Below, piece after piece: positions 51,451-59,855 of a stretch of 64,000 nt of DNA. Below the pieces are notes generated by a model. It was not told the origin of the DNA. It saw only the letters and a list, made by a program, of their open reading frames with translations, and did not search any database. Both the position numbers and the translations under genes were made by a program. The stretch's first letter is position 1. Each line of letters starts with the position of its first letter. Source of the DNA: Natribaculum luteum (lineage in GTDB: Archaea > Halobacteriota > Halobacteria > Halobacteriales > Natrialbaceae); NCBI RefSeq assembly GCF_023008545.1, contig NZ_CP095397.1, positions 1,860,001 to 1,924,000 on the forward strand, written 5' to 3'.

Positions 51451-51520
51451 GCAGATTCGAAGTAGACCAGACGCGCGCAGCAAAGCGAGCACGTCTGGGC
51501 GTAGTTCGAATCTGCGCCGG
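51451..51520 (+). repeat. Direct repeat of the tRNA-Pro 3' end inside a palindrome (att-like scar)
   Basis: AGTTCGAATCTGCGCCGG at 51503-51520 repeats exactly 18 bp of the tRNA (51365-51382). The same segment forms an inverted repeat with GCAGATTCGAA at 51451-51461, and CCAGACG pairs with CGTCTGG inside. Partial tRNA ends next to an intact tRNA are typical scars of integrase-mediated insertion. The remaining 51521-51976 is AT-richer, with no gene I can support. Confidence 0.55.
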
Positions 51521-51976
51521 TTCATGTTCTCCCGCATTTTCGGGCGGTTAGCACCAGCCCCGTGAGACGACCGTCGTGACGATCGCACCTGGCCGTCGGT
51601 CGATCACTCGAGCGATCGCCACTGTCACACTCCAGTCACTGATCGCTTCGATGGCGACGGCCGCGTCGCTGTCGCACCAGGTTGGCGCGCCGGTGAAATA
51701 CGTCACAACTGACGAGAGTGGCATATTGAACGCGAGCGCTTATGCGACTGGACGAGGAGTTCACAGGGTGACGAATCGATCGCGAGAACTCGATCCACGC
51801 GTTTTTCGTCGAGGATCGATCACGAACCCTGACAACTGAACCGATCGGCGATGTCAGGATTACCCAACTGTGAAAAATTAAAAATTACAACCTATAGTCG
51901 ATTATTTCGTTGAATATTCAATCGAATTGGTTGTAGTCCATCATTAGTTATCGTGAGATGCGCAGTCCGTGGACCT

Positions 51977-53224
51977 ATGGAAGAACGGAGTGCAGTCGTC
52001 CCGGCGGTTGCTCCGAGCTCTCTCTCCTGCCTTCGCTCGCTCAGTTCCCGTGGTATCCGCACGATCGCGGTTTCGGAACACGAGACTGCTCCCGAGTTCT
52101 ACTCGCGCTACTGTGACGAGAACTACGTGATCCCGGACCCCGCGGTAGATTTTCTCGGCTACAAGGACGCCCTGCTCACGCTCGCGAAACGAGCCGACGT
52201 TCGCACGATCACCCCGATCAGAGAAGAAGACGTCTGGGCGCTCTCGAAGTATCGGTCGGAGTTCGCACCACACGTCACCCCGCTTTGGCCGTCGGTCGAG
52301 ACGCTCCGGAGCGTCTACGATCGAGTGCGATTGACGGAGGTCACGGAAGCCGCCGGAGTTAGCGTCCCGGAGACACAACCACTCGACGAGGTCGACGACT
52401 GGAATCGAGAACAGATCGTCAAACCGAGATACGCGATCCTCACGGCCGACTACGTTTCGGCTCTCGATTCTGCCGAGATCGTCCACCCCGGTTCGGTGCG
52501 GTTTCTCGAACCCGGTCGCAAACCCGATCGAGAATCGCTGTCCGAGGAGATGGGACACGTACCGATCGTACAGGAGTACGTGCCAGGATCGGAGTACGCG
52601 CTCTGGGCCCTCTACGACGATGGTGACGTCGTCTCGACGTGTCACAAACGTCAGCTTCGTGGATACTCTTACGCCGGAAACACGAGCGTTGCTCGCCAGA
52701 CCGCCGACGTTCCCGAACTCGAGGAGGCAGGACGGGCAGTGCTTGATACCCTGGACTGGCACGGCCCAGCGTCAGTCCAGTTCAAGCGTAATGCGGAGAC
52801 GGGCGAGTTCGTACTACTCGAGGTCAATCCCCGATTCTGGGTGTCGCTCGAGTGTGCCCGCCAGGTCGGTGTCGACTTCGCCTTCCATTACTGGAAACTC
52901 GCCTGCGACGAGTCCGTTCGCCCGCAGTTGGATTACGAAACGGGAGTTGCAACCCACCTTCTGCGGGGTGAACTCCTGTACCTCCTCAGCATCGTGCGAG
53001 AAGATATTCCGCTGGTCGAGCCGCCACGGCTGTCGGCTGCGGCGAGGGACGTCGCCGCCTCGATCTATCGCCAGCCACACTTCGATTACTTCAGCGTGAC
53101 CGACCCGGCCCCTTTCGCCCGCGACGTCCTCAACGTCGCGATCGAGATGACGTCGTCGACCCCGGACGTCGTGCATGGCTCTGGCAGGAAAGCGTTGGAC
53201 GTAATCTCGAACTTCCCTCCGTAA
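51977..53224 (+). CDS. ATP-grasp carboxylate-amine ligase-like protein
   Basis: A 415-residue protein. An N-terminal preATP-grasp domain is followed by the ATP-binding region (I-V-Q-E-Y-V-P-G-S-E-Y) and the metal-binding motif L-L-E-V-N-P-R-F-W-V-S near residue 280. ATP-grasp ligases join a carboxylate to an amine or thiol through an acyl phosphate. The closest relatives I can think of act in cell-surface or natural-product amino-acid ligation, but the substrate is unknown here. It stands alone between the tRNA-Pro scar and a repeat-containing gap, with AT-rich upstream DNA, suggesting an acquired gene. Confidence 0.8.
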   Translation: MEERSAVVPAVAPSSLSCLRSLSSRGIRTIAVSEHETAPEFYSRYCDENYVIPDPAVDFLGYKDALLTLAKRADVRTITPIREEDVWALSKYRSEFAPHVTPLWPSVETLRSVYDRVRLTEVTEAAGVSVPETQPLDEVDDWNREQIVKPRYAILTADYVSALDSAEIVHPGSVRFLEPGRKPDRESLSEEMGHVPIVQEYVPGSEYALWALYDDGDVVSTCHKRQLRGYSYAGNTSVARQTADVPELEEAGRAVLDTLDWHGPASVQFKRNAETGEFVLLEVNPRFWVSLECARQVGVDFAFHYWKLACDESVRPQLDYETGVATHLLRGELLYLLSIVREDIPLVEPPRLSAAARDVAASIYRQPHFDYFSVTDPAPFARDVLNVAIEMTSSTPDVVHGSGRKALDVISNFPP

Positions 53225-53477
53225 TTCCACCGGCGAGAATACCTCTAACCTGTACGCAGATGGCCGTTCCGTGGCAGCGGACTCGAGGAATCGGTTGAAT
53301 CTTGATGCCATTCAGATATCGTCTGGGACTTTCACTCTCCGCATTCATTGCATCTCGTCGAATCGTCGTGAACTCGGGCTAGTCGAACCTATTTCGTCTG
53401 GTCCTAGACGAAGTCTCGTCGGTTTTTCTATCGCAAAACTGTGGACTCTCCCTCCATGACTGTCCCTCCATGACTGA

Positions 53478-53585
53478 TAATATCGGATAACAGTCATTAA
53501 ATGCCCGATCGCGCCTTGACGGCTGTCGCCGCTGGCGACAGTGTCTCGAGTGCGATCGGCGGCTGAACCGTGTTGTCCGGCAGTA
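53478..53585 (-). repeat. Palindromic element, family A copy 3 (108 bp)
   Basis: In minus orientation it begins TACTGCCGGACAACACGG and ends in a diverged TGTTATCCGATATTA, with a perfect inner hairpin CTGTCGCC-GCT-GGCGACAG (as read on the plus strand). TGA directly flanks both sides (53475-53477 and 53586-53588), a perfect 3-bp duplication. It lies 58 bp downstream of the broken TauE gene. The stretch 53225-53477 is non-coding and includes CCCTCCATGACT twice in tandem. Confidence 0.8.
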
Positions 53586-53642
53586 TGAAGCGGACGTCCT
53601 CGAAGGGCAAGCGCTTACGTGGCTCTCACGGGTGTGGCAGAC

Positions 53643-54643
53643 TCATACGCTGAAACTAAGCAGTAGCCCGGCGACGCCGATTCCGAGCGCGTAGACCGGG
53701 ATGAGATAGCGCCAGAGCGTGTTCGGGAGTACTCGAACCAGGTAGGGGGCGACGAGCGCCGCGAGGAAGCCGCCAGCGAAGATCGACGGAAAGAGGTGCA
53801 GGTCGACCGACACGCCTCGAGTCACGAGGTATCCGAACGCGATCACGCCAGTGATCGAGACGATGCCCTCCGTGAGGGTGGTTATCGCCACCGCGCTCTT
53901 CTCGTAGACTCCCGAGAGGATCTGGCCGAGTGTGACGACCGGACCGTATCCGCCGCCGCCGATGCCCTTGTTCACGCCGGCCAGGAGTGCGAACGCGACG
54001 AGTCGGCGCGGACGATACTCGAACGTGCGCAGCCGCGCACGAGCGAGCCCGATTACCCCCATCGCCATGACGAGCACCGAGACGTACGTCTCGATGAGCC
54101 AGTCGGAGAGGCCGATCGCGAAGTACGCCAGCAGGACAGAGGTGAACGCGGCACCTGCACCGACGCCGACGAGCAAGCCGAGCAGTCTCGTCTCGGCGTT
54201 GAGTGGCCGCAGGGAAAAGGTGACGTTGTCGACGTCGTGGTGGACGACGCCGGCGATCAGTCCCGTGAGCGTCTCCGACAGCAGCAAGACGGGGACGATC
54301 TCGAGTGGGCTGTACCCGAAGACGAACAGGAGCGGGGCGAGCCCCGTCCCGAATCCCATCCCCGCTGCGGAGTCGGTCGTCTCGAAGGCGAACGCGACGA
54401 GGACGACGACCGGGATGAACGGAAGCCCCCCGTACCATCGCCGAACGTAAGCGCCAGCGCGACGAGCGCCACCACGTAGACGACCCCGAGCAGGGCGAGT
54501 CGCCGAACCGCAGGTCAGGGCAGTCGTACCCGCTCGAGGGTCGTCTGCTCGCGGTCGAGTGCTTCCGCCTCCAGGCCGATCTGTCGCGGTGGTGCGTCGG
54601 GTGGTACGTGTGCGGCTCTGGGGCCCGTGTCTGGCTCGCTCAT
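53643..54643 (-). pseudogene. TauE/SafE family permease, broken by a nonsense codon and a frameshift
   Basis: The last 238 residues (from 54359) read as a normal TauE/SafE anion permease with several TM helices. Upstream the same protein continues only if the frame is shifted: V-A-L-V-A-L-A-L-T-F-G-D-G-T-G-G is in one frame and L-P-F-I-P-V-V-V-L-V-A-F-A-F-E-T-T in another. The break falls at a run of six C (54426-54431 on the plus strand); one more base would restore the frame. Further upstream in the first frame a TGA at 54517-54515 interrupts the segment from ATG 54643 (M-S-E-P-D-T-G). Two lesions suggest a real pseudogene, though a sequencing slip at the C run is possible. Confidence 0.7.
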
Positions 54644-54890
54644 TCGTCGCGTTCTAGCGAGAGCCGAATCCCTTCGCGTGCGGCGCGCACGCCCGCGAGC
54701 GGCGCTGCGAGATGTCAGTCGACGTCGGGTTCTTCGACCACGTCGGAAGCGAACCGGTCGTCGATGCTGCTCTCTTCACGGTGGGAAACGCCGTTCCGGT
54801 CGCGACCATTCGGTGTGGTCTTCCACGACTACGGTATTGAGTGTCCGGGGGCGTCAACTAGGGATCTTTGGACACCTAGTACAGCACCGT

Positions 54891-54898
54891 TATATGGC
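54891..54898 (+). promoter_or_regulatory. TATA-like box for the 54931 gene
   Basis: TATATGGC, 33-40 bp before the GTG at 54931. Just upstream, ACTAGG (54858-54863) and CCTAGT (54875-54880) form a perfect inverted repeat that could be an operator. Confidence 0.4.
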
Positions 54899-54930
54899 GA
54901 GACCACGCCACTTTCGGTGGTGATTCGTTC

Positions 54931-55218
54931 GTGTCTTCGTCCCCGCCACGTGATCGACCGCCCTATCGAAAGTCGATCCTGTTCTGTCCCGACTGTGGCC
55001 ACCAGAGTCCGGTCGACGGTGACTGGCTCGTCAGCCACGACTCGACTGGCCTGACCTACCGGTGCCCGTCGTGTGAGACGGCGATTACGACGCGGCCAGC
55101 ACCCGATCGGCCGACGAGCGTCGTCGCCGACTGGCCCCGATTGTACGCCGGTTGGGTTCGGCTGTGGGCCGACTGGTATCGGCTGACGACGCCGTCGCTA
55201 CAGACCGACGATCTCTAG
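54931..55218 (+). CDS. Zinc-ribbon protein (DUF8106-like)
   Basis: A 95-residue protein from a GTG start. A zinc ribbon is clear: I-L-F-C-P-D-C-G-H-Q-S-P-V-D-G-D-W, then Y-R-C-P-S-C-E-T. This segment matches the small haloarchaeal zinc-ribbon domain I know as DUF8106. The C-terminal third is Trp/Tyr-rich (W-P-R-L-Y-A-G-W-V-R-L-W-A-D-W-Y-R). It probably binds zinc; its partner is unknown. It is convergent with the HTH-10 gene at 55296. Confidence 0.8.
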   Translation: MSSSPPRDRPPYRKSILFCPDCGHQSPVDGDWLVSHDSTGLTYRCPSCETAITTRPAPDRPTSVVADWPRLYAGWVRLWADWYRLTTPSLQTDDL

Positions 55219-55295
55219 AACGCGAGTCAAACTCGGACGACTCGAGAGCGACAGTCCTGCTCACTTCGACTGCGACGCGACGACGGACGCCCGAG

Positions 55296-55958
55296 TTAGC
55301 CGTGAGAAGGTGAGAGCTGTGGGTTTTCGGTCCCGTTCAGTTCGGTGTCCACGAGTGCGCGGTAGGCCCGACGCAGGCGTTCCGAGAGCGCCTGGTGGGA
55401 GACGCCGAGTTCGTCGGCCAGTTCCTCCATCGACGTCTCGCGGGGGATCGTGAAGTACCCGCGTTCGTGTGCCGCAACGAGCGTTTCGTACTGCTTTGGC
55501 GTGAGCCCGTGACTCGAGACGGACTCTCCGTCGAGGTCGGTGAGTCGGGTGAGGTCGGTGGTGACGTCGTGCTCGAGGAGCCGATCGTAGACGCGACTGA
55601 CGTACTCGCGGTCACAAAACCGAACCTGTAGCTCCCACGTGCCGTTGCTGGCCGACGCGGTGACGACCGTCCCCTGCTCCTCGGTGACGAGGTCGAAGAC
55701 GTCGACGACGTCGGACGTGAACTCGACGTCGTACAGCCACCGGCCGTCGCCCGTCAGGACTCGCTCGTACGTCGAGATCGAGCGTGAGGACTCGAGTGTC
55801 GACTCGAGTGTCGACTGCTCCGCGCCGTCGATCCACATTCGGTAGCCGTCTGATGCGATTACCTGCTCCATCTCGCAGGTGGCCGACGGAACGGACTCGA
55901 AGACGTCGCCCATCACGGTTCCCGCCGCAGGCATCCGGAGGTTTACAAGGGTGGTCAT
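55296..55958 (-). CDS. HTH-10 (Bat-like) transcriptional regulator
   Basis: A 220-residue paralogue of the 18339 regulator. The N-terminal ~150 residues are sensor-like, with C-E-M-E-Q-V and W-E-L-Q-V-R-F-C-D-R-E-Y segments. The C-terminal HTH-10 domain reads L-T-P-K-Q-Y-E-T-L-V-A-A-H-E-R-G-Y-F and M-E-E-L-A-D-E-L-G-V-S-H-Q-A-L-S-E-R-L-R-R. It is divergent from the 56139 gene; the 180-bp gap contains GCATTAACC, a possible promoter core. Its target is unknown. Confidence 0.92.
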   Translation of the reverse strand: MTTLVNLRMPAAGTVMGDVFESVPSATCEMEQVIASDGYRMWIDGAEQSTLESTLESSRSISTYERVLTGDGRWLYDVEFTSDVVDVFDLVTEEQGTVVTASASNGTWELQVRFCDREYVSRVYDRLLEHDVTTDLTRLTDLDGESVSSHGLTPKQYETLVAAHERGYFTIPRETSMEELADELGVSHQALSERLRRAYRALVDTELNGTENPQLSPSHG

Positions 55959-56138
55959 GAGTGCTCGTACGGCGGTATGACGACGAACGCATTAACCACC
56001 GCTCCAAAAATGCTAGCGCAGGCGATCGTGACACTCTCTTCGCTGCGTTTGTCTGGAATTCGTTTCCGTCACGTCGACGTTCCGGCTTCGAGGCGTATGA
56101 GTCGCAGCAGTTACCTGCGCTCGTCGTCTGTTCTCGGT

Positions 56139-56867
56139 ATGACCGATGGTCTCGAGACGGACGTCGACGGGGCGACGGACGCCGCTGCACGACGGGACGA
56201 GGTAGTCGCTGCGGTCACGGCTCACGCGGGAGAGATCGCGCGCGAACTCGCACTGCTTGGCGGTGGCGATTACGGTCAGGAGACGTTCGTGACCGACGCC
56301 GGCGCGTGGACGCTGAAGTACGACGCCGGCGACGTCCAGTACCTCCGCTTCGAACCGACGTCCGGGTCGGAGACGTACGTCGTCTCGACGAAACAGCCGC
56401 CGAAGCCGGAGGCGCTGGCAGACGCGATGGCCGACTACGACGCGTTCGTCGAGGCGTACAACCGGCACGTGGCCTCGTTCGACGGCGTTCTCGAGGACGT
56501 GTCGACCGAGTTTCCCGCAGTCGCGTCGACCGAGTCGCTGGTCGTCGAGCGCGACCGCATCGTCCGGCGGATTCGCGACGTCGCAGACGCGATTGCCGGC
56601 GAACTCCACCGGTACGACGGCGAGTACGGGACGTTCTCGAAGACGATCTCGAAGACGCGCTGGGAACTGAAGTGGGACGGGGCCGTCGCCTCGTACCTGC
56701 GTGTCGGCGGCGAAGGTGGTGTCTACCTCCTCTCGCAGTACGAACCGCCGTCGATTCCCGACCTCCGTCAGTACGTGGGCGACGTCCCCGCGTTCGTCGC
56801 GGCGTACAACGATCACGTCGACGACCTCGAGGCCGACCTCTCCCGGGTCTCGTTCGATCCCGACTGA
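56139..56867 (+). CDS. Haloarchaeal protein with two homologous halves, unknown function
   Basis: A 242-residue protein from ATG 56139. Two halves look alike. The first has G-D-Y-G-Q-E-T-F, W-T-L-K-Y-D-A-G-D-V-Q-Y-L-R-F, Y-V-V-S-T-K-Q-P-P and Y-D-A-F-V-E-A-Y-N-R-H-V. The second has G-E-Y-G-T-F-S-K-T, W-E-L-K-W-D-G-A-V-A-S-Y-L-R-V, Y-L-L-S-Q-Y-E-P-P and V-P-A-F-V-A-A-Y-N-D-H-V. The repeat unit is about 90 residues. I do not know a named domain. It is probably cytoplasmic and highly acidic. The upstream frame (54 codons) is Ser/Arg-rich and not credible. Confidence 0.8.
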   Translation: MTDGLETDVDGATDAAARRDEVVAAVTAHAGEIARELALLGGGDYGQETFVTDAGAWTLKYDAGDVQYLRFEPTSGSETYVVSTKQPPKPEALADAMADYDAFVEAYNRHVASFDGVLEDVSTEFPAVASTESLVVERDRIVRRIRDVADAIAGELHRYDGEYGTFSKTISKTRWELKWDGAVASYLRVGGEGGVYLLSQYEPPSIPDLRQYVGDVPAFVAAYNDHVDDLEADLSRVSFDPD

Positions 56868-56999
56868 CCGTCTCGAGTACGGAGACGTTTCTCCCGCTCA
56901 TGCATGCCCTACAGCGAACGATCACAGGTAAACGACCGGACAATCAGGATTACTGACTACCTCGTTTTTGTCGTCGGAATCCCCCGTCACGGTTGCATT

Positions 57000-57779
57000 A
57001 TGCCCGTATCCCGACGATCGGCGCTGAAAGGACTCGGTGCTGCCGGCGCAGCAGCAGCGATGAGCGGTCAGGTATTCGCGAAAGGAGAGTACGAAGACGA
57101 CGAACGAAACGAGACGGCAAGCGACGACGAGAAGCGGAAAAAAGGCGATACTGCAGGCGCGGCGGTTCGCGTCGCACACTTCTCACCCGACGCACCGAAC
57201 GTCGACGTCTACGTCGATGGCAACAAGGTAATCTCCGATCTGGCCTACGACGACGTCTCGCCGTACCTCGAGATCGACCCCGGGACGTACACCGTCCAGG
57301 TGACGGCAGCGGGCGACCCGGGGACGGTCGCCTTCGAGGGCGACGTGACGTTCGGACCGGCGTTTTACACGGTTGCGGCGATCGGTGAACTCGAGGCTGG
57401 GACGTTCGAGCCGCTGGTGCTCGTCGACGCGGGCGCGGCGCTCGTTCGCCTCGTCCACGCCTCGCCCGACGCCCCGGCGGTCGACGTGGTGCCGGCAGAC
57501 GCCGAGGAGCCGCTGTTCGCGGACGTCGCGTTCGGCGACGGGACGGACTACGTCCCGCTCCCGACCGGTTCGTACACACTCGAGGTGCGGCCGGCCGGCG
57601 GCACAGCGGCCGACGCCGTCACGACGCTCGACGTCGACCTGGCCGAAGCGACGGCCTACACCGCCTACGCGGTCGGCTACCTCGAACCACCGGCAGGTCG
57701 CGAGAACCGGCCGTTCGCGGTGAACGTCACCGTCGACGGTCCGATGGCCGACGCCACAACGCGCGACGATTCGGCATAA
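57000..57779 (+). CDS. Secreted DUF4397 protein with Tat signal
   Basis: A 259-residue protein. A Tat signal (S-R-R-S-A-L-K-G-L-G-A-A-G) is cleaved to an acidic linker, then two DUF4397 repeats: V-R-V-A-H-F-S-P-D-A-P-N-V-D-V-Y near residue 58 and V-R-L-V-H-A-S-P-D-A-P-A-V-D-V near 148. DUF4397 is a beta-sandwich found on secreted and surface proteins; a structural or adhesive role is inferred. ATG 57000 is chosen because it begins the twin-arginine signal. The next 110 bp is AT-rich and holds the promoter of the phosphoesterase gene. Confidence 0.9.
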   Translation: MPVSRRSALKGLGAAGAAAAMSGQVFAKGEYEDDERNETASDDEKRKKGDTAGAAVRVAHFSPDAPNVDVYVDGNKVISDLAYDDVSPYLEIDPGTYTVQVTAAGDPGTVAFEGDVTFGPAFYTVAAIGELEAGTFEPLVLVDAGAALVRLVHASPDAPAVDVVPADAEEPLFADVAFGDGTDYVPLPTGSYTLEVRPAGGTAADAVTTLDVDLAEATAYTAYAVGYLEPPAGRENRPFAVNVTVDGPMADATTRDDSA

Positions 57780-57898
57780 TCACTGCGGTCATCGGCGGCT
57801 TTCGGCCTCCGGAGGGCAATATATAACAAAATAACCTTCTATATATTCCATACGCCAACTTCATATTCGGTTCGTCGCAACCCCCGGTCGTGGAGCCG

Positions 57899-58879
57899 AT
57901 GCGCGACTTACCACTCGGCGACGAGTGTGAAACATTACTCGCTCGCCTCACGACGCCGACCGCATCAGAGACGACTCTCGCCGTGGTTTCCGATCCCCAC
58001 GTGACGCCACACGCCCGTGGTTCGACGAAAGTCTTCCATCGAACCGTCGAACGGTTTCGAAGCGCGCTCGTCGACGCCGACCGGCTCGGTGCCGACGCGG
58101 TCGTCTGTCCCGGCGATCTGACCAAAGACGGCACGCCGGCGGAGTTCGACCGTGCGACCGGCTTGCTCGAGGAGACTGACCTCCCCTTCTTCGCCGTCCC
58201 CGGCAATCACGACGTGCCGAAGTCGTTCGACGACCACGACGCCCCGCCCGTGACGTCGTTCGCACGGAACTACGCGCCCGGGGACCTGCCGTATCACGTC
58301 CGCGTCGGTGGCGTCGACCTGATCGGCCTCGACAGTGCGACCGGTTCCGGTGACGAACTCGTCGACGGCCACAGCGGCCTCGTGACCGACGACCAACTCG
58401 AGTGGCTCGACGAGACGCTCGCCGATGCCGCCGTGCCGGTCGTCTTCTTTCACCACCCGCTCGTCTCCCTCTCCGCGCGCGTCGACGCGTTTGGACACCG
58501 GACCCACCATCGGCTACAGAATGCCGACGCGCTGCTCGAGGTGCTCGCCGCCCACGACGTCTCGCTCGCGCTGTCGGGACACGTCCACTGGCCGCTTTGC
58601 TGGTCCTCGCGCGGAGTCAGACACGTCGTCGCCCCGTCGACGTGTTCGTTTCCCCAGATGTACCTTCGCGTCGAGATCACGCCGACGGGCACCGACGTCT
58701 GGCTCCAGCCACTTGCCGACTGGAACGGCCTCACGGAGGCGTATCGCCACGCGTGTACCGGTGACGACCGCGGTCGAGCGATCAGCGAGTGCACGACGGA
58801 CGGGTACTTCGACTCGTTACCGCTTCGCGACGAAGTCAGCGAGCGGACGTCGACGTCTCGGACCGCCGTCGGCCGGTAG
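57899..58879 (+). CDS. Calcineurin-like metallophosphoesterase
   Basis: A 326-residue protein with the metallophosphoesterase motifs in order: S-D-P-H-V (D-x-H), G-D-L-T-K-D-G (G-D-x2), G-N-H-D-V-P (G-N-H-D), F-F-H-H-P-L and S-G-H-V-H-W-P (G-H-x-H). The arrangement resembles cAMP phosphodiesterase and related class III phosphodiesterases, but the substrate cannot be read from sequence. A GTG at 57890 is an alternative start three codons upstream. Confidence 0.88.
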   Translation: MRDLPLGDECETLLARLTTPTASETTLAVVSDPHVTPHARGSTKVFHRTVERFRSALVDADRLGADAVVCPGDLTKDGTPAEFDRATGLLEETDLPFFAVPGNHDVPKSFDDHDAPPVTSFARNYAPGDLPYHVRVGGVDLIGLDSATGSGDELVDGHSGLVTDDQLEWLDETLADAAVPVVFFHHPLVSLSARVDAFGHRTHHRLQNADALLEVLAAHDVSLALSGHVHWPLCWSSRGVRHVVAPSTCSFPQMYLRVEITPTGTDVWLQPLADWNGLTEAYRHACTGDDRGRAISECTTDGYFDSLPLRDEVSERTSTSRTAVGR

Positions 58880-59061
58880 TGACGCCTCGAAGCTACTACG
58901 TTTTCGCCGTCCCTGCTGACGAGTCGCCGCTCTTGCACTCCCGTCCGGATACTGATCCCCCGAAAGTCGTACTGAGACCTCTATATTACAATTAGCAGTG
59001 ATTTTGTACGGTCTGTACAGAGGCGAACGTACGGCGTCACTGAGTGACGCCGGAGTTCCAC

Positions 59062-59286
59062 ATGGACGGGTCCGCCGACGTTTCAGACGATCGCACTGCC
59101 CGCGAACGACGTTTCACTACCGAAGACGATTCGTTCCGATATCCCCTCGAAACCGTCGTCGTCCGCTACGAAGACCGTTCCGACCGTTGTACCCTCCTTC
59201 CGAAAGACTGCTCCGACGACGAGAAACTGACGACCTGGCTTACCGCGAGCGTGGAGGCGTTCGTCGACCTGGACGACACACGCTGA
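59062..59286 (+). CDS. DUF7511 family small acidic protein, copy 2
   Basis: A 74-residue protein with the same C-terminal pattern as the gene at 49092: E-T-V-V-V-R-Y-E-D-R, C-T-L-L-P-K-D-C, L-T-T-W-L-T-A-S-V-E-A-F-V-D-L-D. This copy is closer to the usual family form (V-V-R-Y-E-D is preserved). It sits between the phosphoesterase and PadR genes; the 182-bp upstream gap includes CTATATTAC, a likely promoter. Confidence 0.8.
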   Translation: MDGSADVSDDRTARERRFTTEDDSFRYPLETVVVRYEDRSDRCTLLPKDCSDDEKLTTWLTASVEAFVDLDDTR

Positions 59287-59380
59287 TCCGCCGCCATTTT
59301 TGGAGCCGGGATGCCCCCCGTCGACCACCGCTGTCGTCAGCGATGCCGACCGTCTCGTTCGGATTCGACCGGGAGCCCCC

Positions 59381-59674
59381 TCACTGTTTCTGACTCGGTT
59401 CGAGGTCGACGTGTCGCTCGACCCACTGCTGTCGCTGCTCGAGTTCGCGCCGCCCCTTCGGGGTGAGCGCGTAGTAGTTCGTCCGGCGATCGATCTGCCC
59501 TTTCTCGACGAGGTCCTGGTCGACGAGAGCGTCGAGGTTCGGATACAGCCGGCCGTGTGTGACCGGTTGATCGATGTAGCTGTTGATGTCGTCGAGAATC
59601 TCCTGGCCGGACGGCCGATCCATTCCCGCGATGACGTACAAGAGGTCGCGCTGGAAGCCGGTTAGCTGATCCAT
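59381..59674 (-). CDS. PadR-family regulator, short form
   Basis: A 97-residue single winged-helix protein: F-Q-R-D-L-L-Y-V-I-A-G, G-Q-E-I-L-D-D-I-N-S-Y, H-G-R-L-Y-P-N-L-D-A-L-V and R-R-T-N-Y-Y-A-L-T-P-K-G. Short PadR forms are common in haloarchaea and act as repressors. It is divergent from the NUDIX gene (about 180 bp apart), a candidate target. Its ligand is unknown. Confidence 0.92.
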   Translation of the reverse strand: MDQLTGFQRDLLYVIAGMDRPSGQEILDDINSYIDQPVTHGRLYPNLDALVDQDLVEKGQIDRRTNYYALTPKGRRELEQRQQWVERHVDLEPSQKQ

Positions 59675-59855
59675 GGATCACCCTCTGAAAACCGACCTTC
59701 ACCGATCTGTGGCTTTGTTATAGAGCTGGTACGATACGACAGGATCGATAACGCTCGACGTATGTCTGATCTGACTGATCAGGTGACCTATCGGGACAAC
59801 GACCCGTTCATCACACGACGAGAGATTTTTGCACAGAACCCACGTAACCGTCGAT

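Noticed and set aside
51576..51839. An 87-residue frame downstream of the tRNA-Pro scar.
   Set aside because: Composition is mixed, there are no conserved-looking segments and no promoter at a sensible distance; it lies in a gap that becomes AT-rich.
54712..54840. A 42-codon frame (M-S-V-D-V-G-F-F-D-H) upstream of the zinc-ribbon gene.
   Set aside because: It looks protein-like in composition but is very short, has no recognisable homology or promoter, and lies between a pseudogene and a promoter; evidence is too thin for a gene call.
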